Positions 21,766-30,660 of a stretch of DNA of 64,000 nt are shown in pieces (the stretch's first letter is position 1; each line of letters begins with the position of its first letter). Under the pieces are notes generated by a model. That model was not told the origin of the DNA and did not search any database. It saw only the letters and a list, made by a program, of their open reading frames with translations. This DNA comes from Renibacterium sp. (GTDB lineage: Bacteria; Actinomycetota; Actinomycetes; Actinomycetales; Micrococcaceae). A program made the translations under genes and the position numbers. The stretch spans positions 434,001 to 498,000 of the forward strand of contig JAFOLH010000006.1 of assembly GCA_017419405.1 (NCBI GenBank), given 5' to 3'.

Positions 21766-21857
21766 TCCGGCTGCCGGCCAATCGCCTGAACGGCCGCTGG
21801 TTTTTCTTCCGGTTTTTCTTCTCGGAGCCCGACCTGCTAAGCTCAACTGGTCCCGAT

Positions 21858-21930
21858 GCCCTCGTAGCTCAGGGGATAGAGCGTCTGCCTCCGGAGCAGA
21901 AGGCCGGTGGTTCGAATCCACTCGAGGGCA
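21858..21930 (+). tRNA. tRNA-Arg (anticodon CCG)
   Basis: Complete cloverleaf. The acceptor arms GCCCTCG and CGAGGGC pair fully, followed by discriminator A. The D arm is GCTC-AGGGGATA-GAGC, the anticodon arm TCTGC-CTCCGGA-GCAGA with anticodon CCG, and the T arm GGTGG-TTCGAAT-CCACT, where the outer base pair is weak. The CCA end is not encoded. It reads CGG codons. It stands alone after the electron-transfer operon. Confidence 0.95.
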
Positions 21931-21940
21931 CTGAAAATGC

Positions 21941-21974
21941 AGTTGAGGCCCGGTCCAAGGACCGGGCCTCAACT
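21941..21974. terminator. Strong hairpin after tRNA-Arg
   Basis: A perfect 16-bp inverted repeat (AGTTGAGGCCCGGTCC / GGACCGGGCCTCAACT) with a 2-nt AA spacer, starting 11 nt after the tRNA. A short T run follows on the plus strand and AT-rich DNA precedes it, so it may serve both the tRNA and the convergent secreted-protein gene. Confidence 0.75.
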
Positions 21975-22009
21975 GTTTGCCGCAACGGTTCCGGGCGGCT
22001 CTCCGGGGC

Positions 22010-22897
22010 TCAGTAGTTGGCCAGCACCAAGTCGGTTTTGAAGGCGTTCTCGTGCAGCAGCCAGCCTTTGCCATCCAGCGCCGAAATCAGATCTCCGCGG
22101 ATTTTCCCGGCCGCCTGGAGCGTGTCCGAATCAACACTGGCTTCCAGGTAGTAGCGCACCCCCTTGGCAGTGTTCAGCGGGGTGAGTTGCAAGTCCACCG
22201 GGTGCCCGCTGATGCTCGCGGAATAGCTGGTTTGCGTCACCGGGCCATAGACCTTGGCCGAGGCCAGGATGTCTTTCGCCCAATTGCCGCTCTTCCATTT
22301 GTCCAGTTTGCCCGGCAACTGGTCCACCGCGAAGCTCCGGGAGTCTTTGCCCGCTGGCAGATCCGAGCTGCCGAGACCCGAAGCTTTGACCTTCTTGTTC
22401 ACCGAAAAATCGAGCGTCGAAACCGAATAGCTCATATTGACCTGGGCCGCATAGTTGCTGTCCGAAGCGTCGAATCCGGCGTCGTTCGCGCGGTCCAGAG
22501 CTTTGTCGATGTCCTTTTCCGCAGTGCCGCCGTTGTCGATGCTGAAACGCTTTTTGTAGGTGAGTTTGAGCGAGTCGGCACCGTCTTCGCGCTTGATCCG
22601 GGTGCTCCACCCTTCAGCTGCCAACTGCTGCGTGCTGCTGTCCAGGTACTGGGCCTTTTCCAATCCGTTCTGGCTGCCGATGGACAGCGCCGCCACTGCG
22701 GCGGAAGTGAACCGGTGGTTGCTGTCCAGCACTTTGGCCGGATCGAGCTGGAGTTTGATCTGATATCCGGGTGTCGCGTTTTCTGCTGCCTGGGCCGGCA
22801 ACGACGGCGCCGCTATCGCCACGGCGGCGAGCGCAGCGGCCAGGAAGGTCCGGACCCAGCGCGGCATCGAGCGGGTTGCTGTGGTGTCAATAGTCAT
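22010..22897 (-). CDS. Secreted protein with CYTH-like (triphosphate tunnel) domain
   Basis: About 295 residues with a signal peptide: RTFLAAALAAVAIAAP then PAQAA, probable cleavage near residue 35. The mature part begins YQIKLQLDPAKVLD and contains EKAQYLDSSTQQLAAEGWS, RIKRED and LKLTYKKRFSI. This pattern (YxD-S/T, L, G-W-S-x-R-I-R, L-T-x-K) is that of CYTH-fold proteins (adenylate cyclase/thiamine triphosphatase/polyphosphate-binding). Export of such a domain is unusual. The start is uncertain: no good ribosome site precedes this ATG, a second ATG lies 30 nt downstream, and the frame is open 78 nt upstream. The gene is monocistronic, convergent with the tRNA. The CYTH assignment is by motif only. 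Confidence 0.65.
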   Translation of the reverse strand: MTIDTTATRSMPRWVRTFLAAALAAVAIAAPSLPAQAAENATPGYQIKLQLDPAKVLDSNHRFTSAAVAALSIGSQNGLEKAQYLDSSTQQLAAEGWSTRIKREDGADSLKLTYKKRFSIDNGGTAEKDIDKALDRANDAGFDASDSNYAAQVNMSYSVSTLDFSVNKKVKASGLGSSDLPAGKDSRSFAVDQLPGKLDKWKSGNWAKDILASAKVYGPVTQTSYSASISGHPVDLQLTPLNTAKGVRYYLEASVDSDTLQAAGKIRGDLISALDGKGWLLHENAFKTDLVLANY

Positions 22898-22992
22898 AGG
22901 GCACAGCTTCGCGCACTCAGGAAGCTTGGGACATCCGGGGCGCGAACGCCAGGCGAACATTCTGTTCACCAGCAATTGGTTGACCTAGAGCA

Positions 22993-23187
22993 CTATTCTG
23001 CCAGCCGCCCGCCGCGCTCGGCCAATTCGGCCGCGATGATCCGCAGCGCCTTGGGGCCTACTCCGTGCAAGGCCGCCAGCCGGCGTTCGGAGACCCCGTC
23101 CAACGAGTCCAGGCTGGGATACCCGGCCTGAGTCAGTGCCTGCGTTGCCGGAGCGCCGATCTTGGGCAGTGGGGTTGATTCCTCCAT
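22993..23187 (-). CDS. Small helix-hairpin-helix protein
   Basis: A 64-residue protein with LPKIGAPATQALTQAGYPSL and LAALHGVGPKALRII, two helix-hairpin-helix turns as found in RpoA C-terminal-like and RuvA/PolX-like nucleic-acid-binding modules. Small proteins of this kind are common and uncharacterised in actinobacteria. The ATG at MEESTPL is preferred because homologous-looking sequence begins there; the frame is open 120 nt further upstream (MYVDAMRIS), overlapping the divergent promoter region. It is divergent from the WYL regulator. Function beyond likely DNA or RNA contact is unknown. Confidence 0.6.
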   Translation of the reverse strand: MEESTPLPKIGAPATQALTQAGYPSLDSLDGVSERRLAALHGVGPKALRIIAAELAERGGRLAE

Positions 23188-23315
23188 CCGCCCAGAATAC
23201 TCCGGCGGAACAGCATCCTCCGGCAGCGCAGCCGGCCGCGGGCGGCACCCCGATTCGATCCGGCCCGGCCAGTAGCTGTCGCTGATTCGCATGGCATCAA
23301 CGTACAACCGAACTA

Positions 23316-23330
23316 GGACAGCTCCTGTCC
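23316..23330. promoter_or_regulatory. Palindrome upstream of WYL regulator
   Basis: Perfect inverted repeat GGACAG-CTC-CTGTCC, 24 nt before the ATG of the WYL regulator. Its size and place suit an operator bound by the regulator itself. The binding protein is inferred. Confidence 0.5.
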
Positions 23331-23353
23331 CTGATTGCCGCTAAGCTGCCAGC

Positions 23354-24313
23354 ATGATCGAAACATCAGCGCGGCTGCTCCAACTGTTGTCGCTTTTGCA
23401 GATTCGGCGGGAATGGACCGGCTCGGCCCTGGCCGAACGGATGAGCGTCACCGAACGCACGGTGCGGCGGGACGTGGGCAAGCTCCGGACCCTCGGTTAT
23501 CCGATCAACGCCTCCCCCGGCGTGGCCGGCGGCTACCAGCTCGGCGCCGGAGCCGAACTGCCTCCATTGCTGCTCGACGACGAGGAGGCACTCGCCGTCG
23601 CGCTCGGCTTGAGCACCGTGACCGCGGGGCCGGTGGCCGGCATCGGTGAAGCCTCGGTCCGCGCGCTCGGCAAATTGGAGCAAGTGCTGCCGCCACGATT
23701 GCGGCCCCGTTTCGCCTCACTGAAATCCGCGGTGAGCCGGATCGCCGCGCCGACCGATGCCGTAGACGCGCAGTTGCTGACCAAGGTTTCGGCTGCTATT
23801 TCGGAACGCCGGGCCATCGGTTTCCGGTACCGGAAGCACGACGGGGAATCGGCGCCCCGGATCGTGGAACCCTATCGCCTGGTCGATTCCGGAATGCGCT
23901 GGTACCTGGTCGCCTTCGATCTGGCCCAGATGGATTGGCGCACCTACCGGATGGACCGGATCCTGAGCACACCCAGCGAACGGCAGCGGTTCACCGCCCG
24001 ACCGCTGCCGGCACCGGATCTGGCCGAATATGTGCACCGGGCGATCACCCGTTCGCCCTACCGTTACGATTTGCTGATCCGGCTGCATGCGCCGGCCTCG
24101 GAAGTCGCCGAGAGCTTCTCGACGGCCACCGCGGTGCTCGAAGCGGAGTCCGAATCGAGCACCTTGATGCGCTTGGGCTGGGATTCCCTGGTCTCGCCGC
24201 TGGCCCATTTGGCGCAGACCGGCATGCGTTTCGAGATCCTCGAGCCGGAAGCCTTGCGGGACCAGGCCAAGCTGATGGCGAAACGGCTGCTGGAAGCAGC
24301 TGGATCCGACTAG
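23354..24313 (+). CDS. WYL-domain transcriptional regulator (YafY-like)
   Basis: A 319-residue regulator. Residues 1-65 form a winged helix-turn-helix of the HTH_11/DeoR-like type (WTGSALAERMSVTERTVRRD). Residues about 140-215 form the WYL domain, with YRLVDSGMRWYLVAFDLAQ, a ligand-sensing SH3-like fold that binds nucleic acids or small ligands in several systems; a WCX-type C-terminal domain follows (YRYDLLIRLHAPASEVAE). A palindrome lies immediately upstream (separate entry). Its end is 12 nt before hrpA, so the two may be co-transcribed, but the weak ribosome site for hrpA leaves this open. Target genes are not evident from context. Confidence 0.85.
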   Translation: MIETSARLLQLLSLLQIRREWTGSALAERMSVTERTVRRDVGKLRTLGYPINASPGVAGGYQLGAGAELPPLLLDDEEALAVALGLSTVTAGPVAGIGEASVRALGKLEQVLPPRLRPRFASLKSAVSRIAAPTDAVDAQLLTKVSAAISERRAIGFRYRKHDGESAPRIVEPYRLVDSGMRWYLVAFDLAQMDWRTYRMDRILSTPSERQRFTARPLPAPDLAEYVHRAITRSPYRYDLLIRLHAPASEVAESFSTATAVLEAESESSTLMRLGWDSLVSPLAHLAQTGMRFEILEPEALRDQAKLMAKRLLEAAGSD

Positions 24314-24325
24314 ACTGGGCAAGCT

Positions 24326-27300
24326 ATGAGTCTGACCATCACCTACCCGCCGGAGCTTCCGGTCTCCGCTCGCCGGGAAGAGCTGATGGCGGCCATCCGA
24401 GACCACCAAGTCGTGATCATCGCGGGCGAAACCGGCTCCGGGAAAACCACCCAGATTCCCAAGATGTGCTTGGAACTCGGTCTGGCCGGAACGGACCGGG
24501 ACGGCCGTCCCCGCTTGATCGGGCACACCCAGCCACGACGGCTCGCGGCCCGCACGGTCGCCGAGCGGATCGCCGCGGAGTTGGATGTGAAACTCGGCGA
24601 AGAGGTGGGCTTCCAAGTCCGGTTCACCGGCGAAGTCTCCCGGCAGACCAAAATCAAGGTGATGACCGACGGGATCCTGCTCGCCGAAATCCAACGCGAC
24701 AAATTGCTGCGCAAATACTCCACGCTGATCATCGACGAGGCCCACGAACGCAGTCTCAACATCGATTTCATCCTGGGCTATCTCAAGCAGATCCTGCCGA
24801 AACGGCCGGATCTGAAGATCATCATCACCTCGGCCACGATCGACCCGGAACGGTTCGCCAAGCACTTCGCGGATGCCCGCGGACCCGCCCCGGTCGAAGA
24901 GGTCTCCGGCCGGACCTACCCGGTGGAAATCCGTTACCGGCCGCTGGACGCGCCGAAGGGCGAAGCCGAACCGGACGAGGCGGATCCGGACTCCGAAGAC
25001 CGGGATCCGCTCGACGCGGTCTGCGATGCGGTCGAGGAGCTCTCCGGCGAAGCGCCGGGCGACGTCCTGGTCTTCTTCTCCGGCGAGCGCGAAATCCGCG
25101 ATGCCGCAGAAGCCCTGCGCGGCCGTTTCGCGCACCATCCGCGGCTGCGCGAGGCCGAGATCCTGCCCTTGTTCGCCAGACTCTCGCTCGCCGAGCAGCA
25201 TGCGGTCTTCAGCACCGGATCCCGGCGCCGGATCGTGCTGGCCACCAATGTCGCGGAAACCTCGCTGACGGTTCCCGGCATCAAATACGTGGTGGACACC
25301 GGGACCGCGAGGATCTCCCGGTATTCGCATCGGACCAAAGTGCAACGGCTGCCGATCGAACGGATCTCCCAGGCCAGCGCCAATCAACGGGCCGGCCGTT
25401 GCGGCCGGGTTTCCGACGGGATCTGCATCAGGCTCTACTCCGAGGCGGATTTCGAATCCCGGCGCGAGTTCACCGACCCGGAAATCCTGCGCACCAACTT
25501 GGCCGCGGTGATCCTGCAAATGACCGCGGTCGGCGTGGCCAAAGGGCCCAAGGACGTTGCGGATTTCCCCTTCGTGGAACCGCCGGATTCCCGGGCCATC
25601 GCGGACGGCGTCGCGCTGCTGCGCGAATTGGGCGCCTTGACCGCGGAAGGCGCGATCTCCCCGGTCGGCCGGCAATTGGCCCAGCTCCCGGTCGATCCCC
25701 GGTTGGGCCGGATGATCGTGGAAGCCGGCCGGCGCGGCTGCGCCCGAGAGGTGATGATCCTGGCTGCCGCGCTGACCATCCAAGACCCCCGGGAACGGCC
25801 GACCGAGAAACGACAGAGCGCCGACGAGAAGCACAAGCGCTTCGCGGACGAGAACTCCGATTTCACCGGGTTCTTGAATCTCTGGCGCTACCTGCAGGAC
25901 AAACAGCAGGAACTTTCCAGCACCGCCTTCCGCCGGCTCTGCAAGGCCGAATTCATCAACTACCTGCGGGTGCGCGAATGGCAGGATTTGTTCGCGCAGC
26001 TGCGCCAGCTCGCCAAACCTCTGCAGATCACCCTCGCCGCAGGCCAGGTCGATCCGGTGGGCCTGCACATCCCGGTGCACCAGTCGCTGCTGGCCGGAAT
26101 GCTCAGCCACATCGGCCTCTTCGACGAACGCAAACGGGAATACTCCGGGGCACGCGGCACCCGGTTCGCGATTTTCCCGGGCTCGGCCCTGTTCAAGAAG
26201 AGCCCGGATTGGGTGATGAGTGCCGAACTGGTGGAGACCTCACGGCTCTGGGCCAGGGTCAATGCACGGATCGATCCGCTCTGGGCAGAGGAAATCGCCC
26301 CGGGCTTGCTGAAACGCAGCTACTCCGAGCCGCATTGGTCCAAGCGCAGCGGCTCGGTGATGGCTTTCGAAAAAGTCACCTTGTTCGGCTTGCCGATCGT
26401 GGCGCAGCGCCGGATCAACTACGGCCGGATCGATGCGCCGCTGTCCCGCGAGCTGTTCATCCGGCATGCGCTGGTGGAAGGCGATTGGCGTACCCAGCAC
26501 AAGTTCTTCCACCGCAACCAGGCGGTGTTGGCCGAGGTCGAGGAACTGGAAACCCGGATGCGCCGGCGCGATCTGCGGGTCGATGACGAGGCGCTGTTCG
26601 AGTTCTACGACGCCAGAGTGGGCGCCGATGTGGTCTCCGAGCGGCATTTCGACAAATGGTGGAAAACCGCACGGCAGGAGAACCCTGCGCTCTTGGATTT
26701 CGACCCCGGCGTGGTGATGGCCGAAGCCGCCGAGCTGGACGAAACCGCGTACCCGAAAATCTGGCAGCAGAGCGGTTTCGAACTGCCTTTGAGCTACGAG
26801 TTCCAGCCGGCTTCGCCCGGCACCGCAATCAACGAGTCCGACGGCGTCACGGTATCCGTCCCGGTGCTCTTCCTGAACCAACTCGACGAAGCCCCGTTCC
26901 AGTGGCAGATTCCGGGTCTGCGCGCCGAACTGGTGACCGCGCTGATCAAATCCCTGCCCAAAGCGGTACGGAAGAACTTCGTCCCGGCACCGGACGTCGC
27001 CCGGCAAGCTGCCGCAGCCCTGGCTGCGGATTTCGATCCGCAGCACGATCAGCTGGAAGCATCGTTGGAATTGGTTTTGCGCCGGCTTCGCGGGCACGTG
27101 ATCCCGCCGGGTTCCTGGAACTGGGCCGCGGTGCCGGCGCACGTCCGGATGAGCTTCCAGGTCGTCGATGCGCAGGGCCGGATCCTCGACGAGGGCAAGG
27201 ACCTCGCCGCTTTGCAGGAGTCGTTGGCCGGGGCGACCCGCCGGGCGATCGCGGAATCCCTGGGCGCCACCCCGAAGACCACGGCGCCGAAGGCGACGCC

Positions 27301-28201
27301 GGCCCGCGCGGAAGTTGCTGCGGCGCCGCCTCTGGTGCAGGAACTCAACGGGCTGCGCAGCTGGTCGGTCGGCACCATCGAACGCTCGGTGAGCCGATTG
27401 GTGAACGGCCACGCGGTGACTGGTTATCCCGCCTTGGTGGACCAGGGCAGCGCTGCCGGGTTGCGGGTTTTCCAGACCGAAGACGAGGCCTTGGCGGCGC
27501 ACCGCGGCGGAGTGATCCGCCTGCTCGCCCTGCGGATGCCGTCGCCGGACCGGTACGTGCTGGACCATTTGAGCAATGCGGAGAAATTGACCTTCAGCCA
27601 GAATCCGCACGGCCAGGTCAGCGAGCTCATTGCAGACTGCACGCTCGCTGCGATCGACAAACTGGTGCCGCCGGAGTTGCCGTTCAGCGAGCCGGAGTTC
27701 GAAACCCGTTACGAAGCCAGCCGGGCCGATCTGATCGATACCGTTTTCGCGGTGGTCGCCGTCGTCGAACGGGTGCTGGCCAGTACCCGTCGGATCGAAA
27801 AGCAGCTCAAGGGCAGTACCAGCTTGGCCCTGATCAGCGCGCTCAACGACATCCGCGCGCAGCTGGACGGTCTGGTCTACCCGGGGTTCGTCGCCCGCAC
27901 CGGATATGCCCAATTGAGCCAGCTCCCCCGATATCTGGCCGCGATCGAGAAACGCTTGGAAAAACTGCCCAGCTCGGTGCAGCGCGATGGGCTCAGCATG
28001 GCTGCGGTGCAGACTTTGGAGGACGAGTACGACGACGCAGTAGCGGCTTTGGCCGCCGGGCGTGCGGTTCCGCCGGCCTTGCGCCGGATCCGCTGGATGC
28101 TCGAGGAACTGCGCGTCTCACTCTTCGCGGTAGAACTGGGCACCGCCTACACGGTGTCCGAAAAACGGATCCGGCAGGCCTTGGCGAAAGCTTTGGCCTA
28201 G
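24326..28201 (+). CDS. hrpA: ATP-dependent RNA helicase HrpA
   Basis: DEAH-box RNA helicase of 1291 residues, full length for bacterial HrpA. Walker A GETGSGKTTQIPK is at residues 34-46, the IIDEAHERS box near 136, TSATIDPERF near 170, and motif VI QRAGRCGRVS near 355. A winged-helix/ratchet region, OB fold and the long C-terminal DUF3418 region follow to the end. HrpA unwinds RNA and in E. coli rescues stalled or collided ribosomes; that role is known for the family and not shown here. An acidic insert (EPDEADPDSEDRD) lies near residue 215. No frame disruption in nearly 3.9 kb. Confidence 0.95.
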   Translation: MSLTITYPPELPVSARREELMAAIRDHQVVIIAGETGSGKTTQIPKMCLELGLAGTDRDGRPRLIGHTQPRRLAARTVAERIAAELDVKLGEEVGFQVRFTGEVSRQTKIKVMTDGILLAEIQRDKLLRKYSTLIIDEAHERSLNIDFILGYLKQILPKRPDLKIIITSATIDPERFAKHFADARGPAPVEEVSGRTYPVEIRYRPLDAPKGEAEPDEADPDSEDRDPLDAVCDAVEELSGEAPGDVLVFFSGEREIRDAAEALRGRFAHHPRLREAEILPLFARLSLAEQHAVFSTGSRRRIVLATNVAETSLTVPGIKYVVDTGTARISRYSHRTKVQRLPIERISQASANQRAGRCGRVSDGICIRLYSEADFESRREFTDPEILRTNLAAVILQMTAVGVAKGPKDVADFPFVEPPDSRAIADGVALLRELGALTAEGAISPVGRQLAQLPVDPRLGRMIVEAGRRGCAREVMILAAALTIQDPRERPTEKRQSADEKHKRFADENSDFTGFLNLWRYLQDKQQELSSTAFRRLCKAEFINYLRVREWQDLFAQLRQLAKPLQITLAAGQVDPVGLHIPVHQSLLAGMLSHIGLFDERKREYSGARGTRFAIFPGSALFKKSPDWVMSAELVETSRLWARVNARIDPLWAEEIAPGLLKRSYSEPHWSKRSGSVMAFEKVTLFGLPIVAQRRINYGRIDAPLSRELFIRHALVEGDWRTQHKFFHRNQAVLAEVEELETRMRRRDLRVDDEALFEFYDARVGADVVSERHFDKWWKTARQENPALLDFDPGVVMAEAAELDETAYPKIWQQSGFELPLSYEFQPASPGTAINESDGVTVSVPVLFLNQLDEAPFQWQIPGLRAELVTALIKSLPKAVRKNFVPAPDVARQAAAALAADFDPQHDQLEASLELVLRRLRGHVIPPGSWNWAAVPAHVRMSFQVVDAQGRILDEGKDLAALQESLAGATRRAIAESLGATPKTTAPKATPARAEVAAAPPLVQELNGLRSWSVGTIERSVSRLVNGHAVTGYPALVDQGSAAGLRVFQTEDEALAAHRGGVIRLLALRMPSPDRYVLDHLSNAEKLTFSQNPHGQVSELIADCTLAAIDKLVPPELPFSEPEFETRYEASRADLIDTVFAVVAVVERVLASTRRIEKQLKGSTSLALISALNDIRAQLDGLVYPGFVARTGYAQLSQLPRYLAAIEKRLEKLPSSVQRDGLSMAAVQTLEDEYDDAVAALAAGRAVPPALRRIRWMLEELRVSLFAVELGTAYTVSEKRIRQALAKALA

Positions 28202-28242
28202 CCCTGGTCCGGTCCGCCGGCTGGACCCGGGCCGGCGGCGGA

Positions 28243-28671
28243 TCAGCGTTCCGGTACCGAACCGCCGTGGCCGGCGGCCCGCAGGGCCACCCGGATTTTC
28301 TCCGCATTCTGATCCAGGCGGGCCGGATCCGGGTTGTTGTCCACGGTGCCGAAATCGTAGTCCGCCATGGAATTGACCGGCCACACGTGCAGGTGCAGGT
28401 GTTCCACTTCGAACCCGACGATGGTCAACCCGGCCCGGGCCGAACCGAAAGCCGCTACTTGGGCCTGCCCGATCGCTTGCGCCACCGCGGTCAGTTTCTG
28501 CAGCAGCTCCGGGTCGGCGTCGGTCCACCGGTCGACTTCCTGGCGCGGCACCACCAGGGTATGCCCGTCGGTGAGCGGGCCGATGGTCAAAAACGCCACC
28601 ACCTCAGGGTCGCTCCAGACGAAGCGCCCCGGGATCTCACCGGCGATGATTTTGCTGAAAAGCGTTGCCAT
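28243..28671 (-). CDS. HIT family protein
   Basis: A 142-residue histidine-triad nucleotide hydrolase or transferase. LFSKIIAGEIPGRFVW at the N terminus, HTLVVPRQEVDRW near residue 40 and the triad HLHLHVWPV near residue 90 are diagnostic. Family members hydrolyse nucleoside phosphoramidates or dinucleoside polyphosphates; the physiological substrate is usually unknown. It begins at ATG and is convergent with hrpA. The alcohol dehydrogenase gene lies 16 nt upstream on the same strand, so the two probably form a transcript. Confidence 0.92.
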   Translation of the reverse strand: MATLFSKIIAGEIPGRFVWSDPEVVAFLTIGPLTDGHTLVVPRQEVDRWTDADPELLQKLTAVAQAIGQAQVAAFGSARAGLTIVGFEVEHLHLHVWPVNSMADYDFGTVDNNPDPARLDQNAEKIRVALRAAGHGGSVPER

Positions 28672-28687
28672 ATCCAGTCCTTAGGGT

Positions 28688-29737
28688 TCAGAGAGTTGCC
28701 GTATCGAGGACGAAGCGGTATTTCACATCTCCGGCGACCATCCGTTCGTAGGCCGCGTTGAGGTCTTCGGCGTCCACCATTTCGATGTCCGAGGCCACAC
28801 CGTGCTCGGCGCAGAAATCGAGCATTTCCTGGGTTTCCGCGATGCCGCCGATCATCGAGCCGCCGTAGGCCAGCCGGCGTCGGATCAGCGCCCCCGGCGA
28901 AACCGGCGGCATGGGCTTTTCCGGCATGCCGAGCTGCACGATGGCGCCGTCGCGCTTGAGCGTCTTCAAATAGGTGTTGATGTCGTGCTCGGCGGCGACC
29001 GTGTCGATGATCAGGTTGAGCGAATTCCGCGCACCCTTCATTTGCTCCGGGTCCTTCGACACCACCACGTGGTCGGCGCCCAGTTCGTGCGCGGCTTCGG
29101 CTTTGGCCGGGCTGGTGGTGAACACCGTGACCTCGGCACCCATCGCCTTGGCGAGTTTGACCGCCATGTGGCCCAGGCCGCCCAGGCCGACGACGCCGAC
29201 GGTGTCGCCCTCCTCCACTCCGAAATAGCGCAGCGGCGAGTAAGTGGTGATCCCGGCGCACAGCAACGGGGCCGCGGCGGCCTTGGCCAAGCCGGCCGGA
29301 ATCCGGACTACGTAGTTCTCATCGACGACGACCGAGCTGGCATAGCCGCCCTGGGTGATCGCGTCGCCGTTGCGCTTGTCCACGGCACCGTAGGTGCCCA
29401 CCATGCCGACTTCGCAGTACTGCTCGAAGCCCTCCTGGCAGGATTCGCATTCCCGGCAGGAATCCACCATGCAGCCGACCCCGACGGCGTCTCCGATGCC
29501 GAATTCAGTGACTTCCGAACCCACCCGGGCCACGGTGCCGACGATCTCGTGCCCGGGTACCAGCGGCCAGTGCTGATTGCCCCATTCGCCGCGGACCGAG
29601 TGCACGTCCGAGTGGCAGAGCCCGCAGAATTCGATGTCGATCTCAACGTCGTGGGCGCCGGGTTCACGCCGATCGATCGTGGTCGGCTCCAGGCCGGTGG
29701 AAGCGGACATTGCGGCATAAGCTTTAGCGACAGTCAT
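28688..29737 (-). CDS. Zinc-dependent NAD(P)-linked alcohol dehydrogenase
   Basis: A 349-residue medium-chain dehydrogenase of the cinnamyl-alcohol/YahK-AdhA-like group. Catalytic zinc ligands: FCGLCHSDVHSV near residue 36 and GHEIVGTVARVG near 62. The structural zinc cluster is CRECESCQEGFEQYC near 95. Rossmann motif VGVVGLGGLGHMAVKLA is near 178. Such enzymes reduce broad-range aldehydes, often with NADPH. Transcribed toward the HIT gene, with the divergent-looking space to the next upstream gene only about 40 bases. The substrate is not predictable. Confidence 0.9.
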   Translation of the reverse strand: MTVAKAYAAMSASTGLEPTTIDRREPGAHDVEIDIEFCGLCHSDVHSVRGEWGNQHWPLVPGHEIVGTVARVGSEVTEFGIGDAVGVGCMVDSCRECESCQEGFEQYCEVGMVGTYGAVDKRNGDAITQGGYASSVVVDENYVVRIPAGLAKAAAAPLLCAGITTYSPLRYFGVEEGDTVGVVGLGGLGHMAVKLAKAMGAEVTVFTTSPAKAEAAHELGADHVVVSKDPEQMKGARNSLNLIIDTVAAEHDINTYLKTLKRDGAIVQLGMPEKPMPPVSPGALIRRRLAYGGSMIGGIAETQEMLDFCAEHGVASDIEMVDAEDLNAAYERMVAGDVKYRFVLDTATL

Positions 29738-29779
29738 GGAACCAGCGTAATGGTTGTTCCTGGCCGGCCGGTCACCGGT

Positions 29780-30610
29780 TCAGCCGGTCGCCACCGGCAA
29801 CTCCGGATGCTGCGACCAGGCAGACCAGGAACCCGGGAACAACGCCGCCCGGATCCCGGCGATTTCCAATGCCGCTACTTGGTGCGCCGCGGTCACTCCG
29901 GATCCGCAGTATGCAGCGACCTCGGCTCCGGGAACCGCACCGAGCGCGGCGAAATCCGCAGCCAGTTCCGCAGCCGGCCGGAACTTTTGGGCCGCGTCCA
30001 GATTTTCCGTGGTGGGCCGGCTCCGCGCTCCCGGGATGTGCCCGGCCCGCGGGTCCACCGGCTCGGTTTCGCCCCGGTAGCGTTCCCCCGCGCGGGCGTC
30101 CAGGAGGACACCGTGTTCGGACCACCCGGCAGCCTGTTCGAGCGAAACCACCGGCATCCGGCCGAACTCCAGGCTCACCGTGCCCGGCGGATTCCGGATC
30201 TCGCCGGCTTCGGTCGGTAGGCCGGCTGCCCGCCAAGCAGCCAAACCGCCGTCGAGCAGTCGTACCGACTCGAAGCCGGCGTGCCGCAACAACCACCACA
30301 GTCTGGCCGCTGCGAGGTTGCCGGAATCGTCATAGCCGACCACCAAATCAGCATCGTTGATTCCCCAGCGGCGCGCCGAGGCTTGGAAATCCGCAATCGA
30401 GGGCAAGGGGTGCCGGCCCTCCTGCGGCAGGCCGGCACCGGCCAATTCGGTCGCCAGCGAAACATATACCGCTCCCGGAATATGGGATTCGAGGTAGTGT
30501 TCGCGGCCGTTCGGATCACCCAGTGCCCAACGCACGTCGAGCAGTACCGTGCGCTGGCCGGATTCAGCTCGTTGCTGCACTTCCGCCACATCGATCAGAG
30601 TCTTTGCCAT
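29780..30610 (-). CDS. sseA: Sulfurtransferase (thiosulfate/3-mercaptopyruvate type)
   Basis: A 276-residue protein with two rhodanese domains. The N-terminal inactive one begins VLLDVRWALGDPNG. The C-terminal active one has VLLDARAGERYRGE and the active-site loop AAYCGSGVTAAH (Cys near residue 237). The CGSGVTA loop is like that of 3-mercaptopyruvate sulfurtransferases, which move sulfur from mercaptopyruvate or thiosulfate to thiols or cyanide. It is divergent, by about 50 bases, from a cysteine desulfhydrase-like gene, consistent with a shared role in cysteine and persulfide metabolism. The exact donor is inferred. Confidence 0.88.
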   Translation of the reverse strand: MAKTLIDVAEVQQRAESGQRTVLLDVRWALGDPNGREHYLESHIPGAVYVSLATELAGAGLPQEGRHPLPSIADFQASARRWGINDADLVVGYDDSGNLAAARLWWLLRHAGFESVRLLDGGLAAWRAAGLPTEAGEIRNPPGTVSLEFGRMPVVSLEQAAGWSEHGVLLDARAGERYRGETEPVDPRAGHIPGARSRPTTENLDAAQKFRPAAELAADFAALGAVPGAEVAAYCGSGVTAAHQVAALEIAGIRAALFPGSWSAWSQHPELPVATG

Positions 30611-30660
30611 GCCCCCAGGTTAGGCCATCTGCCGGCAACCGGCTCAAGTAAGCTCGAGAT

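Noticed and set aside
21858-21930. tRNA-Arg gene as an integration site
   Set aside because: No integrase and no repeated 3' tRNA fragment are seen nearby; the flanking genes look native.
23717-27913. Long minus-strand open frames opposite the WYL regulator and hrpA
   Set aside because: No recognisable protein features, while the plus strand encodes intact conserved proteins.
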